35,348 nt of DNA. Origin: a virus. Each line of letters starts with the position of its first letter. Positions within the stretch are counted from its first letter, which is position 1. Of the stretch, positions 33,195 to 35,348 are shown piece after piece. The stretch lies in the IMG/VR virus record IMGVR_UViG_3300042154_004775, positions 1 through 35,348 of that record, one strand, 5' to 3'. Under the pieces are notes generated by a model. The model was not told the DNA's origin and searched no databases. It worked only from the letters and a program-made list of their open reading frames with translations. The position numbers were made by a program, and so were the translations under genes.

Positions 33195-35168
33195 ATGGCC
33201 GAATCACGCGATAAACAAGAACCGTTCAAAGAGATGATCCTAGAACTAAGGATCTCGAATGTAACCCTTGGCAAAATTGAACAGAACACTCTGAATACCG
33301 CCGACCTATCACTTGAGTCAGCCTCTGGTATGGAGTCATTTGTTTCGGAGATAAAACTATTACGCGAGGATCTAACCAAAAATTATAAACCCATAAAGGG
33401 AAATAAAAAAGAGGAAACTTTAAGCGCAAAGGATAGTTCAAACCTCTACATTATCTCCAAGGAAACTGCTTCCACCGCCTTTCATACATTCAATATGATT
33501 GGAATCCTTGAGGGAACATATAGCCTTACTAAGGATATTCTTGCCTCTCTTCAGACGAACCGACTTGCCGATGCAGAACAACGTCTCGAAGACAAAAAGG
33601 CAAGAGAAAACCAAACCAATCTAAAACCCGGAGGCACCAATCAACCTCGGCTTGAGGGTGGTCTGGGTTCATTAACTAAATTAGGAATACTCGGCGCCTT
33701 AGCGGGAATTGCAGGATTGGTTGTTGGTTTTGTTTCGGGTCTTGTCGAAACGATTGGTACCTATTTTACAACGATTAAAATGGGAATTCAAAAGATTTTC
33801 AGCGTTACCGGTATCACTAAAATACTTGAGGGAATCTTTCTTAAGATCAAAACTTTCCTTCAGGAAAGTACAATAGTGAAAACAATAACGAATTTTTTTA
33901 AGCCCATTGAACAGTTTTTTACGGGTTTAGCAACTGAAAGCAAATTGATTAAAGGTATCCAGACCATGTGGCCAAAGGTCAAAGGCTTCTTTGAACCAAT
34001 CAAAAACATTTTTACATTTTTAATTTCAAAGGTGGGTCTTTTAGGTTCTATCATTCCTGGTTTAGGGACGGTCGGTTCTCTTTTTGCCAATTTAAAAACT
34101 ATTTTTGGTACGCTTTCTAAATTAGGTAAATTTTTAGGTGGTCCTATCGTAACTGCGGTCATTCAAGGTGCACTTTCATTGTTCGAAGGATTTAAGGTAT
34201 TCCAAAAAACGGGCGACATTGGAAAAGCACTGGAAGTCGGTGCGGTGGGATTCATTAATGCTTTTACTGGCAATATCCTCGACCTATTAAAGAGTGTCGT
34301 TTCGTGGATCGCTGGAGCACTTGGATTCGAGGGTATAGAAAAAGCACTTGATTCATTTAGCTTCTCCGACATTATTGCAGAATTCTTCCGTAGATTCATT
34401 AAGACCGGGCAGGATGCCTTCGAACAGTTTTTCCAAAATTTCGTTGATATATTCGGTGACATTGGAAATGCAATAAGCAATGGTGATATTATGGGAACCG
34501 TTGGTGAAATCTTTAGAGGTTTCATGAAAACACTGGTTGCACTCCCTCTCGATATAGTAAAAGGTTTTGTTGCATCTGCTGCTGGAGCTCTTGGAGCAAA
34601 TGATATTGAAAAATCAATTCGCAGTGTTAGCTTTGCCAAAATGTTCGGTGGAACTGTTACACAGACGGGAGCCGAAACAGATTCATCCAATAAGAGCATC
34701 CTCGGTGCCGCTGGTGATACAACCGATGTAAAGCGTAAACAAAAAGAAGCCGCAAAAGAGTTAAGAAAAGCCGAAAAGGGTATTGGTGAAAGCGCTAGTG
34801 ATACCGCAAAAGAGTTAATTCCGGCAGCCAATGACATCATCGACAAAGGTAAAGCACTCCTTGGTATCTCTGGAGATGCAAACGAAGGTTTCATGGATAT
34901 GTTGTTTAAATCATACAACGAAAATGTAGGCACTACCGTAAGCAACATTACGCCCAACCCTTCTACAATCGGTTCCGACATTGCGGCAATTCAAAGCGAT
35001 ACAGCAAATGCAAATATGGCAGCCTCGATTATGCCTGTTGAAATGTCTTCGGGCGGCGGTGGCGGTAACAGTAATGTATCCCATAGCAATACTTCCGTCA
35101 CTTACCAGAACAATAACATTCCCGATAGAACTTCTTGGATGCTCCGTCCGATCTTTGGTGGTATGTAA
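33195..35168 (+). CDS. Tail length tape measure protein (gp29-like)
   Basis: The 657-aa product has the features of a tape measure. It has a helical N-terminus (about 1-120), a charged stretch with RLADAEQRLEDKKARENQ, and hydrophobic Gly/Ala/Val segments (LGILGALAGIAGLVVGFVSG at about 161-180, and others near 280-320). A long helical body follows, then a flexible Gly/Asn/Ser C-terminus (EMSSGGGGGNSNVS) ending PDRTSWMLRPIFGGM. T4 gp29 (590 aa) sets tail length and is in the same position after gp26/gp51. Two similar stretches (GIEKALDSFSF and DIEKSIRSVSF) suggest internal duplication. It begins 5 nt after the gp51-like stop. Confidence 0.8.
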   Translation: MAESRDKQEPFKEMILELRISNVTLGKIEQNTLNTADLSLESASGMESFVSEIKLLREDLTKNYKPIKGNKKEETLSAKDSSNLYIISKETASTAFHTFNMIGILEGTYSLTKDILASLQTNRLADAEQRLEDKKARENQTNLKPGGTNQPRLEGGLGSLTKLGILGALAGIAGLVVGFVSGLVETIGTYFTTIKMGIQKIFSVTGITKILEGIFLKIKTFLQESTIVKTITNFFKPIEQFFTGLATESKLIKGIQTMWPKVKGFFEPIKNIFTFLISKVGLLGSIIPGLGTVGSLFANLKTIFGTLSKLGKFLGGPIVTAVIQGALSLFEGFKVFQKTGDIGKALEVGAVGFINAFTGNILDLLKSVVSWIAGALGFEGIEKALDSFSFSDIIAEFFRRFIKTGQDAFEQFFQNFVDIFGDIGNAISNGDIMGTVGEIFRGFMKTLVALPLDIVKGFVASAAGALGANDIEKSIRSVSFAKMFGGTVTQTGAETDSSNKSILGAAGDTTDVKRKQKEAAKELRKAEKGIGESASDTAKELIPAANDIIDKGKALLGISGDANEGFMDMLFKSYNENVGTTVSNITPNPSTIGSDIAAIQSDTANANMAASIMPVEMSSGGGGGNSNVSHSNTSVTYQNNNIPDRTSWMLRPIFGGM

Positions 35169-35173
35169 CTAAA

Positions 35174-35199
35174 AGAGGGTCCCCTTTCGAGGACCCTCT
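35174..35199. terminator. Hairpin between convergent genes, probable terminator
   Basis: AGAGGGTCC at 35174-35182 pairs perfectly with GGACCCTCT at 35191-35199 (9 bp, loop CCTTTCGA). It follows the tape-measure stop by 5 nt and lies between convergent genes. The minus-strand exit is a short T run (TTTAG); the plus-strand exit is not T-rich, so it is weaker than the terminator at 8603. It shares the GGGTCC/GGACCC core with that terminator. Confidence 0.72.
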
Positions 35200-35230
35200 C
35201 ATCATAATATAAAGATCAAGTCGATACGGA

Positions 35231-35348
35231 TTAGTCTTCCTTTGCTAGCTTGGCAAAGTAACTAAGGGTGTCCCCTGTATCTTCTTCATCATCGCTGCCT
35301 GCCTCAACAGGCTTAAATGCTTCTCTTGGAGCAGCCGCTTCAACAGTG
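35231..35348 (-). CDS. C-terminal 38 residues of a minus-strand gene, acidic tail (possible gp32)
   Basis: A minus-strand frame is open from the right edge to the TAA at 35231-35233, encoding TVEAAAPREAFKPVEAG, then SDDEEDTGDTLSYFAKLAKE and a final D. The acidic linker followed by a short amphipathic end resembles the C-terminal tail of a phage single-stranded DNA-binding protein such as gp32, which recruits replication partners. With only 38 residues this is a guess: a portal, prohead or recombination protein tail is also possible. The reading itself (frame and stop) is secure enough to call a partial gene because it faces the hairpin at 35174. Confidence 0.6.
   Translation of the reverse strand, partial: TVEAAAPREAFKPVEAGSDDEEDTGDTLSYFAKLAKED

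Noticed and set aside
34163-34981. 272-codon minus-strand ORF opposite the tape measure
   Set aside because: It is antisense to a well-supported gene, has a low-complexity Ser/Pro composition and no start signal.

Overview
The window is part of the structural (tail and baseplate) module of a T4-like myovirus. The assignment rests on a recognisable set of T4 baseplate homologues: gp48, gp53, gp27-like, gp5, gp25, gp6, gp7-like, gp8, gp4, gp54/gp19-like, gp26, gp51-like and gp29-like. A very large DUF4815-type structural protein follows gp8, and the window carries T4-type late promoters with an exact TATAAATA. The DUF4815 protein, the lysozyme-less gp5, the gene order and the fibre motifs (an RDSNDTSYYLNPNG block, a jelly-roll with G-H-W-G-S-F-W, an S74 chaperone) are those I associate with marine T4-like phages, such as relatives of cyanophages and pelagic myophages. 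The host cannot be read from the sequence. No tRNA, rRNA, CRISPR array, insertion sequence or integrase was seen.

Layout. Minus strand, read right to left from 30.4 kb: gp48 tail-tube cap, gp53, a gp27-like hub protein, gp5 hub/spike, a helical unknown, gp25, gp6, a gp7-like wedge protein, gp8, the 1865-aa DUF4815 protein, then a run of fibre and adhesin-like proteins. These are a small coiled-coil protein, an S74 fibre, a glycine-rich adhesin, three small or mid-size virion-type proteins and a fibre-like protein. The run is followed by a three-gene carbohydrate island (a beta-propeller of GH130 type, a SAM methyltransferase and a two-domain glycosyltransferase). It ends in a very long collagen-like tail fibre that runs off the left edge. 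Plus strand, from 30.48 kb: gp4 head completion, a 199-aa conserved-looking unknown, a tail-tube-like gp54 candidate, gp26, a tiny gp51-like ORF and the tape measure. A hairpin and the acidic C-terminus of a minus-strand gene close the right end.

How it works together. The minus-strand block supplies the baseplate wedge and hub and the host-recognition fibres. The plus-strand block supplies head completion, hub assembly factors and the tail-length ruler. Late promoters recur ahead of blocks (collagen fibre, 114-aa gene, gp8, gp25, gp48, 199-aa gene). Several of them sit only 6 to 10 nt from the start codon, which predicts almost leaderless transcripts.

Most notable points: (1) a canonical -1 slippery heptamer T_TTT_TTC near the end of gp26, in the correct phase to fuse gp26 to the overlapping gp51-like frame, as in lambda G/GT tail-assembly chaperones; (2) a fibre of at least 1414 residues with about 220 almost proline-free Gly-X-Gln triplets; (3) a translationally coupled glycan island lodged between fibre genes; (4) the late promoter to start-codon spacing pattern.
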